Positions 17,647 through 27,040 of a stretch of DNA of 64,000 nt are shown in pieces. This DNA is from Streptomyces genisteinicus. GTDB lineage: Bacteria; Actinomycetota; Actinomycetes; Streptomycetales; Streptomycetaceae. Every line of letters begins with the position of its first letter. Positions within the stretch are counted from its first letter, which is position 1. The translations under genes and the position numbers were made by a program. The notes beneath the pieces were generated by a model. The model was given only the letters and a program-made list of their open reading frames with translations. It did no database searches and had not been told where the DNA came from. Location of the stretch: positions 5,218,501 to 5,282,500 of the forward strand of contig NZ_CP060825.1 of the NCBI RefSeq assembly GCF_014489615.1, written 5' to 3'.

Positions 17647-19260
17647 ATGACCACCAACGGCCAGGACACGCAGGTCGACGACAGCTTCCACGTCTTCGAC
17701 ACGACCCTGCGCGACGGCGCTCAGCGCGAGGGCATCAATCTCACCGTCGCGGACAAGCTGACCATCGCCCGGCACCTGGACGACTTCGGCGTGGGCTTCA
17801 TCGAGGGCGGCTGGCCCGGCGCCAACCCCCGGGACACCGAGTTCTTCGCCCGCGCCCAGCGCGAGATCACCTTCCGCAACGCCCAGCTCGTGGCCTTCGG
17901 CGCCACCCGCAGGGCCGGTGGCAAGGCCGCGGAGGACCCGCAGGTCAAGGCGCTCCTCGACTCCGGTGCTCCGGTGATCACCCTGGTCGCCAAGTCCCAC
18001 GACCGGCATGTCGAACTCGCCCTGCGCACGACCCTCGACGAGAACCTGGAGATGGTCCGCGACACCGTCTCCCACCTGCGCGAGCAGGGCCGGCGGGTCT
18101 TCGTCGACTGCGAGCACTTCTTCGACGGCTACAAGGCCAACCCCGGCTACGCCAAGGCCGTGGTCAGCGCCGCGTACGAGGCGGGCGCCGACGTCGTCGT
18201 CCTCTGCGACACCAACGGCGGGATGCTGCCCGCCCAGATCCAGGCCGTCGTCGCCACGGTGATCGCGGACACCGGGGCCCGGCTCGGCATCCACGCCCAG
18301 GACGACACGGGCTGCGCCGTCGCCAACACCCTCGCCGCCGTCGACGCCGGCGCCACCCACGTCCAGTGCACCGCCAACGGCTACGGCGAGCGCGTCGGGA
18401 ACGCCAACCTCTTCCCGGTCGTCGCCGCGCTGGAGCTCAAGTACGGCCGCCGGGTGCTCCCCGACGGCTCGCTCGCCGACATGACCAGGGTCTCGCACGC
18501 GATCGCCGAGGTCGTCAATCTGACGCCCTCCACCCACCAGCCCTATGTGGGTGTTTCCGCCTTCGCGCACAAGGCCGGCCTCCACGCGTCCGCGATCAAG
18601 GTCGACCCCGACCTGTACCAGCACATCGACCCCGAGCTGGTCGGCAACACCATGCGCATGCTCGTCTCCGACATGGCCGGCCGCGCCTCGATCGAGCTCA
18701 AGGGCAAGGAGCTCGGCATCGACCTCGGCGGCGACCGGGAGCTGGTCGGCCGGGTCGTCGAGCGCGTGAAGGAACGCGAACTCAAGGGCTACACGTACGA
18801 GGCCGCCGACGCCTCCTTCGAACTCCTGCTGCGCGCGGAGGCGGAGGGCCGCGCCCGGCGCTACTTCCGCACCGAGTCCTGGCGGGTCATCGTCGAGGAC
18901 CGCCCCGACGGCACCCACGCCAACGAGGCCGTCGTCAAGCTGTGGGCCAAGGGCGAGCGCATCCTCGCCGCGGCCGAGGGCAACGGCCCCGTCAACGCCC
19001 TGGACCAGGCGCTGCGCGTCGGACTGGAGAAGATCTACCCGCAGCTCGCCAAGCTGGAGCTGATCGACTACAAGGTGCGCATCCTGGAGGGCGGGCACGG
19101 CACCGGGTCCACGACCCGGGTGCTGATCTCGACCGGCGACGGCACGGGGGACTGGTCCACGGTCGGCGTCGCCGACAACATCATCGCCGCCTCCTGGCAG
19201 GCCCTGGAGGACGCGTACACCTACGGCCTGCTCCGCGCGGGCGTGGAGCCCACCGAGTAG
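17647..19260 (+). CDS. cimA: (R)-citramalate synthase
   Basis: Condenses pyruvate with acetyl-CoA to (R)-citramalate, giving a threonine-independent route to 2-ketobutyrate and isoleucine. The 537-residue product is of the CimA/LeuA-like class. It has the DRE-TIM motif FDTTLRDGAQREG near residue 20, GVGFIEGGWPGANPRD near residue 50, a metal-binding HAQDDTGCAVANT near residue 218, and a C-terminal regulatory (LeuA dimer) domain from about 410. The ATG follows AGGAGT. Family databases often label it 2-isopropylmalate synthase-like; the GGWPGANPRD signature favours CimA. Confidence 0.92.
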   Translation: MTTNGQDTQVDDSFHVFDTTLRDGAQREGINLTVADKLTIARHLDDFGVGFIEGGWPGANPRDTEFFARAQREITFRNAQLVAFGATRRAGGKAAEDPQVKALLDSGAPVITLVAKSHDRHVELALRTTLDENLEMVRDTVSHLREQGRRVFVDCEHFFDGYKANPGYAKAVVSAAYEAGADVVVLCDTNGGMLPAQIQAVVATVIADTGARLGIHAQDDTGCAVANTLAAVDAGATHVQCTANGYGERVGNANLFPVVAALELKYGRRVLPDGSLADMTRVSHAIAEVVNLTPSTHQPYVGVSAFAHKAGLHASAIKVDPDLYQHIDPELVGNTMRMLVSDMAGRASIELKGKELGIDLGGDRELVGRVVERVKERELKGYTYEAADASFELLLRAEAEGRARRYFRTESWRVIVEDRPDGTHANEAVVKLWAKGERILAAAEGNGPVNALDQALRVGLEKIYPQLAKLELIDYKVRILEGGHGTGSTTRVLISTGDGTGDWSTVGVADNIIAASWQALEDAYTYGLLRAGVEPTE

Positions 19261-19739
19261 CGGACGGACTCCCGGGGCCGGCACCGGCGGGACGCCGGTC
19301 CCGGCCCGCCGGGCGCCGCTCCTCGGCGCCGGGCTCCCGTCTCCGCTCGCCGCGGCGCCGAGCGCCGGGCTCCCGTCTCCGCTCGCCGCGGCGCCGAGCG
19401 CCGGGCTCCCGTCTCCGCTCGCCGCGGCGCCGAGCGCCGGGCTCCCGTCTCCGCTCGCCGCGGCGCCGGGTGAGCCTCCCGCGCACGCCCGCCCCCAGGA
19501 AGTTCCAGGAAGTTCCATGGCGGGCCGGCAGGGGACCGAGTCAACTCCGCGGCCGGGACTCCGTCAACCCACGTGCATTCACTTTCCGAACGGACAACGC
19601 CCCTTCACGGCAATCCTGTTGGGAAACAGCCGTTCTCGGTGTGAAGTCTTGACGCCAACAGGGGTGGGCTGTTGACTCGCCGCACCACCGCCGGAACCGG
19701 TTCCGGGACCCGGTGCGGGACTCGACGCGGAGGCGCCCG
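19261..19739. other. 479-bp intergenic region with tandem repeats
   Basis: It contains the 36-bp tandem repeat at 19331-19474 and, before the lacI gene, a small inverted repeat CTGTT-GGGA-AACAG (19616-19629). TTGACG at 19649-19654 could be a -35 element of the regulator gene. No protein gene is supported. Confidence 0.6.
19331..19474. repeat. Four-copy 36-bp tandem repeat
   Basis: Units beginning GGGCTCCCGTCTCCGCTCGC start at 19331, 19367, 19403 and 19439, exactly 36 bp apart and nearly identical. Each unit has internal self-complementarity (GGCGCCGAGCGCC). There are no spacers, so it is not CRISPR. Copy number may vary between strains. Confidence 0.85.
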
Positions 19740-20714
19740 ATGCGTGTCACGATCGCCGATGTCGCACGGGAGGCGAGGGTCAGCAAGACGACCGTCTCCC
19801 GGGTGCTCAACGACCGTGCCGAGGTCGACGCCGCGACCGCCGCCCGTGTTCGTGAAGTGATCGACGCGCTCGCCTACGTCCCCAGCTCCGGAGCCGTCGG
19901 ACTCGCCCGGGGCCGCAGCCGCACGGTCGCCATGCTCACGCCCCCGCTCACCTGGCCGTGGATGGGCGAGGTGCTCCAGGGCGTCGTGGACACCGTCGAG
20001 GCCGCCGGATACGGCCTGCTGCTCTACACCTGCAACCGGGGCGCCGAGTCCATCGCCCACTTCACCGGCCAGGTCTCCGCCCGCGCCTTCGACGGGCTGC
20101 TGGTCGTCGAGCCCGAGGGCACCCTCGACACCATCACCGCCATGTACCGGCGCGGTCTGCCCGTCGTCCTCGTCGACGACCGCGGCCACCACCCCGACCT
20201 CCCCTCCGTCGGCACCACCGACCGCGCCGGCGGCGCCTCGGCCGCCCGCCACCTCGCGGCCTCCGGGCGCGGCCGCCCGCTGGTGGTGACGGGTCCCACC
20301 GCCTTCGGCTGCGTACGCGACCGGCTCGACGGCTTCCTCGGCGTCCTGCCCGCCGGCCTGATCGCCGAGGGCGACTTCACCGAGGAGTCGGGCCGGGCCG
20401 CCGTCGAGCGGGTCCTCGCGGGCGGGACGCGGATCGACTCCGTCTTCGCGCACAACGACCTGATGGCCGCCGGCGCGATCCGCGCCCTGCGCGCCGCAGG
20501 ACTGCGGGTCCCCGGCGACGTCGCCGTCATCGGCTTCGACGACATCCCGATGGCCCGGCACACCGAGCCGCCGCTGACCACCGTGCGGCAGCCGATGCGG
20601 GCCATGGGGGAGTCGGCGGCGCGTCTGCTGCTCGACCGGCTGGCCGGCGGGGACCCGCCCGCCGGCCCCCTCGTGCTCCCCACCGAACTGGTCGTCCGCG
20701 GCTCCGCGCCCTGA
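19740..20714 (+). CDS. LacI family transcriptional regulator
   Basis: A 324-residue sugar-responsive regulator. The N-terminal helix-turn-helix (VTIADVAREARVSKTTVSR, then VLNDRAEV) covers residues 2-25, followed by the hinge LAYVPSSGAVGLARGRS. A periplasmic-binding-protein-like domain extends from about 60 to 324 (VAVIGFDDIPMARHTEPPLTTV near residue 262). The ATG at 19740 has GGAGG upstream. It is 101 bp before the GH3 gene on the same strand and is expected to control it. It may also act at the palindrome at 29853. Confidence 0.94.
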   Translation: MRVTIADVAREARVSKTTVSRVLNDRAEVDAATAARVREVIDALAYVPSSGAVGLARGRSRTVAMLTPPLTWPWMGEVLQGVVDTVEAAGYGLLLYTCNRGAESIAHFTGQVSARAFDGLLVVEPEGTLDTITAMYRRGLPVVLVDDRGHHPDLPSVGTTDRAGGASAARHLAASGRGRPLVVTGPTAFGCVRDRLDGFLGVLPAGLIAEGDFTEESGRAAVERVLAGGTRIDSVFAHNDLMAAGAIRALRAAGLRVPGDVAVIGFDDIPMARHTEPPLTTVRQPMRAMGESAARLLLDRLAGGDPPAGPLVLPTELVVRGSAP

Positions 20715-20815
20715 GCCGGCCGGCCCCGCTCCACCCCCGAACAGCGCCGCCCCCCGGCTCACGCCGGGCGACGGCGCCTGCCCGAGCGCCACCCCCCGCA
20801 CCCGAAGGAGCCGCA

Positions 20816-23800
20816 ATGCCCCTGCCGTCCCCCTGGCCGCGCACCCGCGGTCGCAGCCGGTCCCGCACCGGTGTCACCGCACTGGTGGCCGCGACCGCCG
20901 TGCTCGGCTCACTGCTCGCGGGCGCCCTGCCCAGCGCCGCGGCCCCCGGCGACGAGCCCGCACCCGTTCCCGTCGACCGCTTCGAGGGCGAGGTCCCCCT
21001 CGCGGAACCGCCCGCCGACGGGATCTTCACCTGGGGCAGCGACGAGGACGACCGGCCGCGGCTGCGGTTCTCCGCGCGGGACGACGCGCCCGAGGGCGAG
21101 AAGGTCCTGGAGGGCGACTACGACATCAGCGGCTGGGGCGGCCTCAGCCACGAGTACGCCGTCGACAGCACACCGCGCGACTGGACGGCGTCCAAGGGCG
21201 TCCGCTTCTGGTGGTACGGGCAGAACACCGCGCCCCTGCCGCCCGGTTCGGGCAAGCGGATCAACTTCGAGATCAAGGACGGCGGCGCCCACGGAGGCGC
21301 GTCCGAGCTGTGGACGACCTCCTTCACCGACGACTGGGAGGGCTGGCACCTCGTCGAGATCCCGTTCGCCGACTTCGTCTACCGGGCCGACTACCAGCCC
21401 GTCGGCGGGATCGACCAGATACTCGGCCTGGACCGGATGTGGGGCTGGGCGCTCACCCTGCCGCCGGGCGCCCCCGGCTCCTTCGCCGTCGACGGCATGG
21501 AGCTGTACGGGAAGGCCGACCCCGCCCTCAAGGCCAAGGTGCTGACCGACGCCGCCGTGTACCCCGTCGACGAGGGCGGCACCGCCCGCGTCGCGATCTC
21601 CGTCGCCACCACCGGGTCGGTGCCCCTCGACGAGCCCGTCACCGTCGAGTGGACGACCGGCAGCGGCAGCGCCGAACCCGGCACCGACTACACCCCGGTC
21701 TCCGGCGCCCACACCTTCCCCGCGGGCACCCCTTCCGGCGCCACCCGCACCGTGTCCGTGTCCACGCGCAAGGACCGCACGGCCGAGGCGGCCGAGACCG
21801 TGCCGCTCACCCTGACCGTCGCGGGCGCCAAGCCCCCCGCCGAGAACCCGCGGATCGTCGTCGACGCCCACGGGCTGCCGTACCTCGACGCGAAGCTCCC
21901 GGTGCACCGGCGGGTCGCCGACCTGCTCTCCCGGATGTCCCTCGCGGAGAAGGCCGGCCAGATGACCCAGGCCGAGCGCAACGCCCTGCGCTCACCGGGC
22001 GACATCGCCGCCTACGAGCTCGGCTCGCTGCTCTCCGGCGGCGGCTCGGTGCCCAGTCCGAACACCCCCGAGGCGTGGGCGAAAATGGTCGACGCGTACC
22101 AGCTGCGCGCGCAGGCCACCCGCTTCCAGATCCCGCTGATCTACGGAGTGGACGCCGTCCACGGGCACAACAACGTCGTCGGCTCGACGATCATGCCGCA
22201 CAACATCGGCATCGGCGCCGCCCGCGACCCGGAACTCGCCCGCCGCACCGGCGCGGTCACCGCCAAGGAGGTGCGCGCCACCGGCGTCCCGTGGGACTTC
22301 GCCCCCTGCGTGTGCGTCACCCGCGACGAGCGCTGGGGCCGCTCCTACGAGGCGTTCGGCGAGGACCCCGCCCTGGTCACCGCGATGGAGACGGTCATCC
22401 AGGGCATGCAGGGCGCCGCCGACGGCCGGGACCTCGACCGCAACGACAAGGTGCTCACCAGCGCCAAGCACTTCGTCGGCGACGGCGGGACGGAGTTCGG
22501 CTCCTCCACGACCGGCTCCTACACGATCGACCAGGGCGTCACCCGGGTCACCCGCGAGGAACTGGAGGCGGTGCACCTGGCGCCGTTCGCGGAGGCGGTC
22601 AGGCGCGGCGCCGGCACGGTGATGCCGTCGTACTCCTCGCTGGACGTCATCGGCGACGACGCCGGACCGGTCAAGATGCACGCCCACGCGGAGATGATCA
22701 ACGGCGTCCTGAAGGACCGGATGGGCTTCGAGGGCTTCGTCATCAGCGACTGGCAGGCCATCGACCAGATCCCCGGCGACTACCCGAGCGACGTCCGCAC
22801 CTCGGTCAACGCCGGCCTCGACATGATCATGGTGCCGACGAACTACCAGGAGTTCACCCGCACCCTCCAGGAGGAGGTGACCGCCGGGCGGATCACCGGC
22901 GAGCGGATCGACGACGCGGTCTCGCGGATCCTGACCCAGAAGTTCCGCCTCGGTCTCTTCGAGAAGCCGTACGCCGACACCACCCACCTCGGCGCCGTCG
23001 GCTCGCCCGCGCACCGCGCCGTCGCCCGTGAGGCCGTGGCGAAGTCCCAGGTGCTGCTGAAGAACGACGGCGCCGTGCTGCCGCTGAAGTCCTCGCAGAA
23101 GGTGTACGTCGCCGGATCGAACGCGGACGACCTCGGCAACCAGGCCGGCGGCTGGACCGTGAGCTGGCAGGGCGCCTCCGGCCGCACCACCACCGGCACG
23201 ACGATCCTGGAGGGCATGCGCAAGGCCGCGCCCGGCGCCGTGATCGACTACTCGAAGGACGCCTCCGCCGGCACCGACGGATACGACGTCGGTGTGGTCG
23301 TGGTCGGCGAGACCCCCTACGCCGAGGGCATCGGGGACGTCGGCAACGGCCACGACCTGGAGCTGACCGCGGCGGACCAGGCCGCCGTGGACACCGTCTG
23401 CGCGGCCATGCGGTGCGCCGTCCTCGTCGTGTCCGGCCGTCCGCAGCTCATCGGCGACCGCCTCGGCGACATGGACGCGCTGGTCGCCTCCTGGCTGCCG
23501 GGCACCGAGGGCGACGGGGTCGCCGACGTCCTCTACGGAGCCCGGCCCTTCACCGGCCGGCTGCCCGTGACCTGGCCGAAGTCCGAGGCACAGCTGCCCG
23601 TCAACGTGGGCGACCGGGCCTACGACCCGCAGTTCCCGTACGGCTGGGGCCTGACCACCCTGAAGCGGAGCCCCGGCGGCGGTGAGCTCACCCTCAAGGC
23701 GATCGCCCTCGCGGCCAGGGTCCTCGAAGCCGCGGGCCGTGCCCGCTCCGCCGAGGCGCACGAGCTGGCGGGCACCGCGCGGCTGCTGGTGCAGCAGCGC

Positions 23801-23920
23801 ATCGGCCAGGACCTCACCGAGGCGAACGCCAAGCCCTTCGCCGAGGCCGACCACCTCCTCCTGAAGGGAGACCTGACGGGCGCCGTCGCCCGCCTGACCG
23901 CGGCCTACCGCGCCGCCTGA
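20816..23920 (+). CDS. Secreted glycoside hydrolase family 3 beta-glucosidase with carbohydrate-binding and Calx-beta domains
   Basis: A 1034-residue exported enzyme. A Sec signal peptide ends near residue 43 (LPSAAAP). A CBM11-like beta-sandwich covers about 50-240, a Calx-beta domain about 250-350 (SAEPGTDYTPVSGAHTFPAG), then a GH3 barrel and C-terminal GH3 domain to about 975, and finally a helical tail. The nucleophile is D645 in FVISDWQAID. KHFVGDGGTEFGSS is the typical substrate segment. GAAGGAG lies before the ATG at 20816. It probably attacks beta-1,3/1,4-glucans. It is controlled by the LacI gene upstream and ends at a hairpin at 23928-23961. Confidence 0.93.
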   Translation: MPLPSPWPRTRGRSRSRTGVTALVAATAVLGSLLAGALPSAAAPGDEPAPVPVDRFEGEVPLAEPPADGIFTWGSDEDDRPRLRFSARDDAPEGEKVLEGDYDISGWGGLSHEYAVDSTPRDWTASKGVRFWWYGQNTAPLPPGSGKRINFEIKDGGAHGGASELWTTSFTDDWEGWHLVEIPFADFVYRADYQPVGGIDQILGLDRMWGWALTLPPGAPGSFAVDGMELYGKADPALKAKVLTDAAVYPVDEGGTARVAISVATTGSVPLDEPVTVEWTTGSGSAEPGTDYTPVSGAHTFPAGTPSGATRTVSVSTRKDRTAEAAETVPLTLTVAGAKPPAENPRIVVDAHGLPYLDAKLPVHRRVADLLSRMSLAEKAGQMTQAERNALRSPGDIAAYELGSLLSGGGSVPSPNTPEAWAKMVDAYQLRAQATRFQIPLIYGVDAVHGHNNVVGSTIMPHNIGIGAARDPELARRTGAVTAKEVRATGVPWDFAPCVCVTRDERWGRSYEAFGEDPALVTAMETVIQGMQGAADGRDLDRNDKVLTSAKHFVGDGGTEFGSSTTGSYTIDQGVTRVTREELEAVHLAPFAEAVRRGAGTVMPSYSSLDVIGDDAGPVKMHAHAEMINGVLKDRMGFEGFVISDWQAIDQIPGDYPSDVRTSVNAGLDMIMVPTNYQEFTRTLQEEVTAGRITGERIDDAVSRILTQKFRLGLFEKPYADTTHLGAVGSPAHRAVAREAVAKSQVLLKNDGAVLPLKSSQKVYVAGSNADDLGNQAGGWTVSWQGASGRTTTGTTILEGMRKAAPGAVIDYSKDASAGTDGYDVGVVVVGETPYAEGIGDVGNGHDLELTAADQAAVDTVCAAMRCAVLVVSGRPQLIGDRLGDMDALVASWLPGTEGDGVADVLYGARPFTGRLPVTWPKSEAQLPVNVGDRAYDPQFPYGWGLTTLKRSPGGGELTLKAIALAARVLEAAGRARSAEAHELAGTARLLVQQRIGQDLTEANAKPFAEADHLLLKGDLTGAVARLTAAYRAA

Positions 23921-23927
23921 CCCCGCC

Positions 23928-23961
23928 CCGCGCGGTGACGCCCCCGGGTGTCACCGCGCGG
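23928..23961 (+). terminator. Terminator after the GH3 gene
   Basis: A perfect 12-bp stem (23928-23939 with 23950-23961) with a ten-base loop starts 8 bp after the stop. Confidence 0.75.
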
Positions 23962-24134
23962 CACGTCCCGGCCCCGGCCCCGGCTCCGCCTCCGGCCCCG
24001 CACCCCGAACGGCGACCCCGGTCCGCACACCTCCGGACCCCCGGTCCGAAGATCCCCCACTCGAACCCCCCACTCGAACCCCCGGCCAGAAGATCCTGAA
24101 CCAGGTATTTCTGTCCCCTTTGTTGCTGTTCGGG

Positions 24135-24140
24135 TAGCGT
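24135..24140 (+). promoter_or_regulatory. -10 element of the TPM-like gene (leaderless)
   Basis: TAGCGT ends six bases before the ATG at 24147. TTGCTG lies 13 bases upstream in a locally AT-rich stretch. There is no Shine-Dalgarno sequence. Confidence 0.5.
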
Positions 24141-24146
24141 CGATGT

Positions 24147-25514
24147 ATGAGGATTCGGCCGCTCACCCTGGTGTCGGCCCTCGCGGGGCTGACCATCGCA
24201 CTGCTCCTGGCCCTGGCGCCGGCCTCGTCCGCCGCCCGGGCCCCGGGACTGTCCGACGCCGCCGCCGCCCTGAAGCAGGGGCCGGTGTACGTCCACCCGT
24301 CCATGACCGACGAGATCTCCCGGGCCGACGCGCAGTCGCTCGCCGCGCAGATCGAGGAGGCCGGCAAGCCCGTGTTCGTCGCCGTGCTGCCGGCGACCGA
24401 GGCCTTCCCGCCCGACACCCTCCTGGCCGACCTGCGGGCGCAGACCGGGATCACCGGCCTGTACGCCGTCCGGCTCGGCGACGGATTCGACGCGGCGGCG
24501 GACGCCTCCGTGATGCCGAACCGTGCGGTGGACGACCTCGTGGCCTCGGTGAAGGGCGGCGGCCCCGTCGACGCCGCTACCCAGCTCGACAACTTCGTGG
24601 GCCAGGCGCTGCCCCAGACCTCCGGATCGGCCCCCGCCTCCTGGTCTCCCGGCGGCGACGGCCCCGGGCGGTCCGGCACGGGCTTCCTGATCACGGTCGG
24701 CGTCCTCGCCGCGGCCGCCGGGCTGACGGCGTTCACCGTCGGCCGGACGCGGCGCCGCCGCAGGGAGGCCGAGGACCGGGCCAACCTCGAACGGCTGCGG
24801 GTGGTCGTCGACGAGGACATCACGGCCTTCGGGGAGGAACTCGAAAGGCTGGACTTCCACCCCTCGGAGAAGGGTGCCGACGACGCGATGCGCACGGACT
24901 ACGAGCGCGCGCTCGACGCCTACGACACCGCCAAGAACCGGATGGACCGGGCCGGGCGGCCGGGTGACGTGCGGGCGGTGACCGAGTCGCTGGAGGACGG
25001 GCGCTGGTCCCTGGCGTCCCTGGCCGCCCGGCGCTCCGGGCTGCCCGTGCCTGAACGCCGCGCCCCCTGCTTCTTCGATCCGCGGCACGGCCCGTCCGTC
25101 GCCGACGTGTCGTGGGCGCCGACCGAGGGCACGGCCCGCGAGGTTCCGGTCTGCGCGGCGGACAGGGCCCGCGTCGCATCCGGTCTGGAGCCGGACGCCC
25201 GGACCGTGGAGACCGACTCGGGCCGCCGCCCCTACTGGGAGGCGGGCCCCGCCTACGGCCCCTGGGCGGGCGGATACTTCGGCGGCGGGCTGCTGCCGGG
25301 TCTGCTGGTCGGCACGATGCTGGGCCACATGCTCGCCACGCCCGCCTACGCCGCCGACTACGGCGGCGGTGACTACGGGGGCGGGGACTACTCCGGTTCC
25401 GACTTCTCCGGTTCCGACGGCGGCGGCGGGGACTTCGGGGGCGGCGGATTCGGCGGCGGGGACTTCGGCGGCGGCGGTTTCGGGGGCGGGGACTTCGGCG
25501 GCGGCGGATTCTGA
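24147..25514 (+). CDS. Membrane-anchored TPM-like protein with Gly-rich tail
   Basis: A 455-residue envelope protein of unproven function. A signal peptide (LALAPASSAARA, about residue 31) leads into an extracellular TPM-like alpha/beta domain (about 40-150). One membrane helix follows (FLITVGVLAAAAGLTAFTV, about 180-200), then an RRRRR stop-transfer, a long charged cytoplasmic part, a hydrophobic Gly segment and a C-terminal repeat of GGGDF/GGGGF units (about 410-455). The Gly-rich end resembles those of other TPM and DUF2207-type membrane proteins. No catalytic function can be assigned. Confidence 0.75.
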   Translation: MRIRPLTLVSALAGLTIALLLALAPASSAARAPGLSDAAAALKQGPVYVHPSMTDEISRADAQSLAAQIEEAGKPVFVAVLPATEAFPPDTLLADLRAQTGITGLYAVRLGDGFDAAADASVMPNRAVDDLVASVKGGGPVDAATQLDNFVGQALPQTSGSAPASWSPGGDGPGRSGTGFLITVGVLAAAAGLTAFTVGRTRRRRREAEDRANLERLRVVVDEDITAFGEELERLDFHPSEKGADDAMRTDYERALDAYDTAKNRMDRAGRPGDVRAVTESLEDGRWSLASLAARRSGLPVPERRAPCFFDPRHGPSVADVSWAPTEGTAREVPVCAADRARVASGLEPDARTVETDSGRRPYWEAGPAYGPWAGGYFGGGLLPGLLVGTMLGHMLATPAYAADYGGGDYGGGDYSGSDFSGSDGGGGDFGGGGFGGGDFGGGGFGGGDFGGGGF

Positions 25515-25540
25515 CCCCGGTCCCGGGGGCGGCCTCCGCA

Positions 25541-25578
25541 CCGCGGGACGGGGCGTCTGCGGACGCCCCGTCCCGCGG
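25541..25578 (+). terminator. Terminator between the TPM-like and protease genes
   Basis: A perfect 17-bp stem (25541-25557 with 25562-25578) with a four-base loop. Confidence 0.85.
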
Positions 25579-25663
25579 TACACCGCCTGCGTACACCAAC
25601 CGTGGGGTCGCGATGCGAAACAGTCACCGAGAGTAGGATTCGCCTGCACTGCGTGCTTGTCTC

Positions 25664-26863
25664 GTGCGCATGCGCAACAGAACCAGGCTCAGCGCCTGTG
25701 CCGCGGCCGCTGCCGCGATGATCCTGTCCACCGGTCTCACGACCGCGTCCGCGAACGCCGATCCGAGCCCCACCCGGGCCACTCCGGCGCCTCTCTACCG
25801 GTCCAGTGCGCCGGTCGAGGGCCAGTACATCGTCTCGCTCAGCCCCGGCGGGATCGACGGCGAGACGCTGGCGAAGGAGATGGGGCTGACGTCCCTCTTC
25901 ACCTACTCGTCCGTGATCAGCGGCTTCGCCGCCAAGCTGACCCCCGAGCAGCTGGCCGCGGTCCGTTCCACGGCCGGCGTGGCCGCCGTCGAGCAGGACG
26001 CCGTGGTCAGCGCCGTGGGCGCGCCGCGGGCCGGGCGCGCGCCCGCCGCCTCCTGGGGGCTCGACCGGATCGACCAGACCGACCTCCCCCTGGACCAGGA
26101 CTTCACCGTCAACGGCACGGGCGAGGGAACCACCGGGTACATCCTCGACACCGGTATCGAGTACGGCCACAGCGAGTTCGGCGGCCGGGCGCGGTACGGC
26201 TACGACGCCGTCGGCGACGGGCGGGCCGGAGCCGACTGCAACGGCCACGGCACCCATGTCGCGGGCACGGTCGGCGGCGCCACGTACGGGGTGGCCCGCC
26301 AGGCGGACCTGGTCAGCGTCCGGGTCCTCGACTGCGAGGGGAGCGGCACCTGGTCCGGCATCATGGCCGGCCTCGACTGGATCGCGCTCGACGCCGATCA
26401 GCCCGCCGTCATGAACGCCTCGCTCGGCGGCGCGTACTCGCGCATGGTCAACGACGCGCTCGACCGGGTCGCCGCGAGCGGGGTGGTGCCCGTGGTCGCG
26501 GCCGGCAACGACGACGCCGACGCCTGCGACGTCTCGCCGGCCTCCGCGCCCCGGGCCTTCACCGTCGGGGCGAGCGACGCCCAGGACCGTGAGGCGTCCT
26601 TCTCCAACCACGGCGAGTGCCTGGCGCTCTACGCCCCGGGCACCGCGATCGTCTCGGCGCGGATGGGCGGTGGCAGCGTCGCCCACAACGGCACGTCGAT
26701 GGCCGCGCCGCACGTCGCCGGTGTCGCCCTGCTGGCCCGCCAGGCGAACCCGGCCGCGGGCGCCGAGGAGATCGAGAGCAGCCTGCTGGCCGCCGCGGTC
26801 GAGGACACGCTGACGGTCGACGCCGGTTCGCCGAACCGGCTGGTGAACACCGGGGGTCTGTGA
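25664..26863 (+). CDS. Secreted subtilisin-like serine protease (S8)
   Basis: A 399-residue pre-pro-protease. The signal peptide ends about residue 32 (ASANA). An inhibitor I9 prodomain covers about 50-115 (GQYIVSLSPGGID, FAAKLTPEQLAAVRS). The catalytic domain holds the triad Asp in YILDTGIEYGH, His in CNGHGTHVAGTVGG and Ser in HNGTSMAAPHVAG, with the oxyanion Asn in AAGNDDAD. It belongs to the proteinase K-like group. The start is GTG 25664 or the ATG two codons later; the signal peptide is intact with either. It is convergent with the YceI gene. Confidence 0.95.
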   Translation: MRMRNRTRLSACAAAAAAMILSTGLTTASANADPSPTRATPAPLYRSSAPVEGQYIVSLSPGGIDGETLAKEMGLTSLFTYSSVISGFAAKLTPEQLAAVRSTAGVAAVEQDAVVSAVGAPRAGRAPAASWGLDRIDQTDLPLDQDFTVNGTGEGTTGYILDTGIEYGHSEFGGRARYGYDAVGDGRAGADCNGHGTHVAGTVGGATYGVARQADLVSVRVLDCEGSGTWSGIMAGLDWIALDADQPAVMNASLGGAYSRMVNDALDRVAASGVVPVVAAGNDDADACDVSPASAPRAFTVGASDAQDREASFSNHGECLALYAPGTAIVSARMGGGSVAHNGTSMAAPHVAGVALLARQANPAAGAEEIESSLLAAAVEDTLTVDAGSPNRLVNTGGL

Positions 26864-26881
26864 CCCGGGCGCGTCCCCCGC

Positions 26882-26938
26882 GCACGCACGAGCGCCCGCC
26901 GTGCCGGTGACCGGCAGGGCGGGCGCGCTCGTGTGTGC
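26882..26938. terminator. Bidirectional terminator between the protease and YceI genes
   Basis: A long stem (26882-26907 with 26911-26938) has a two-base bulge and about two mismatches, between convergent genes. Confidence 0.75.
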
Positions 26939-27040
26939 CGGCCGGTCGCGGAGCCGGTCACGGAGGTCCGTGCACCGGGTGACCGCCGGCCGGCCGCCGG
27001 CCGCCTGTCCGTCACGGACGGGCGGCCCGTTGCCGACGGG

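Noticed and set aside
19331..19474. 36-bp repeats considered as a CRISPR array
   Set aside because: Units are directly adjacent with no unique spacers, and no cas genes are present.
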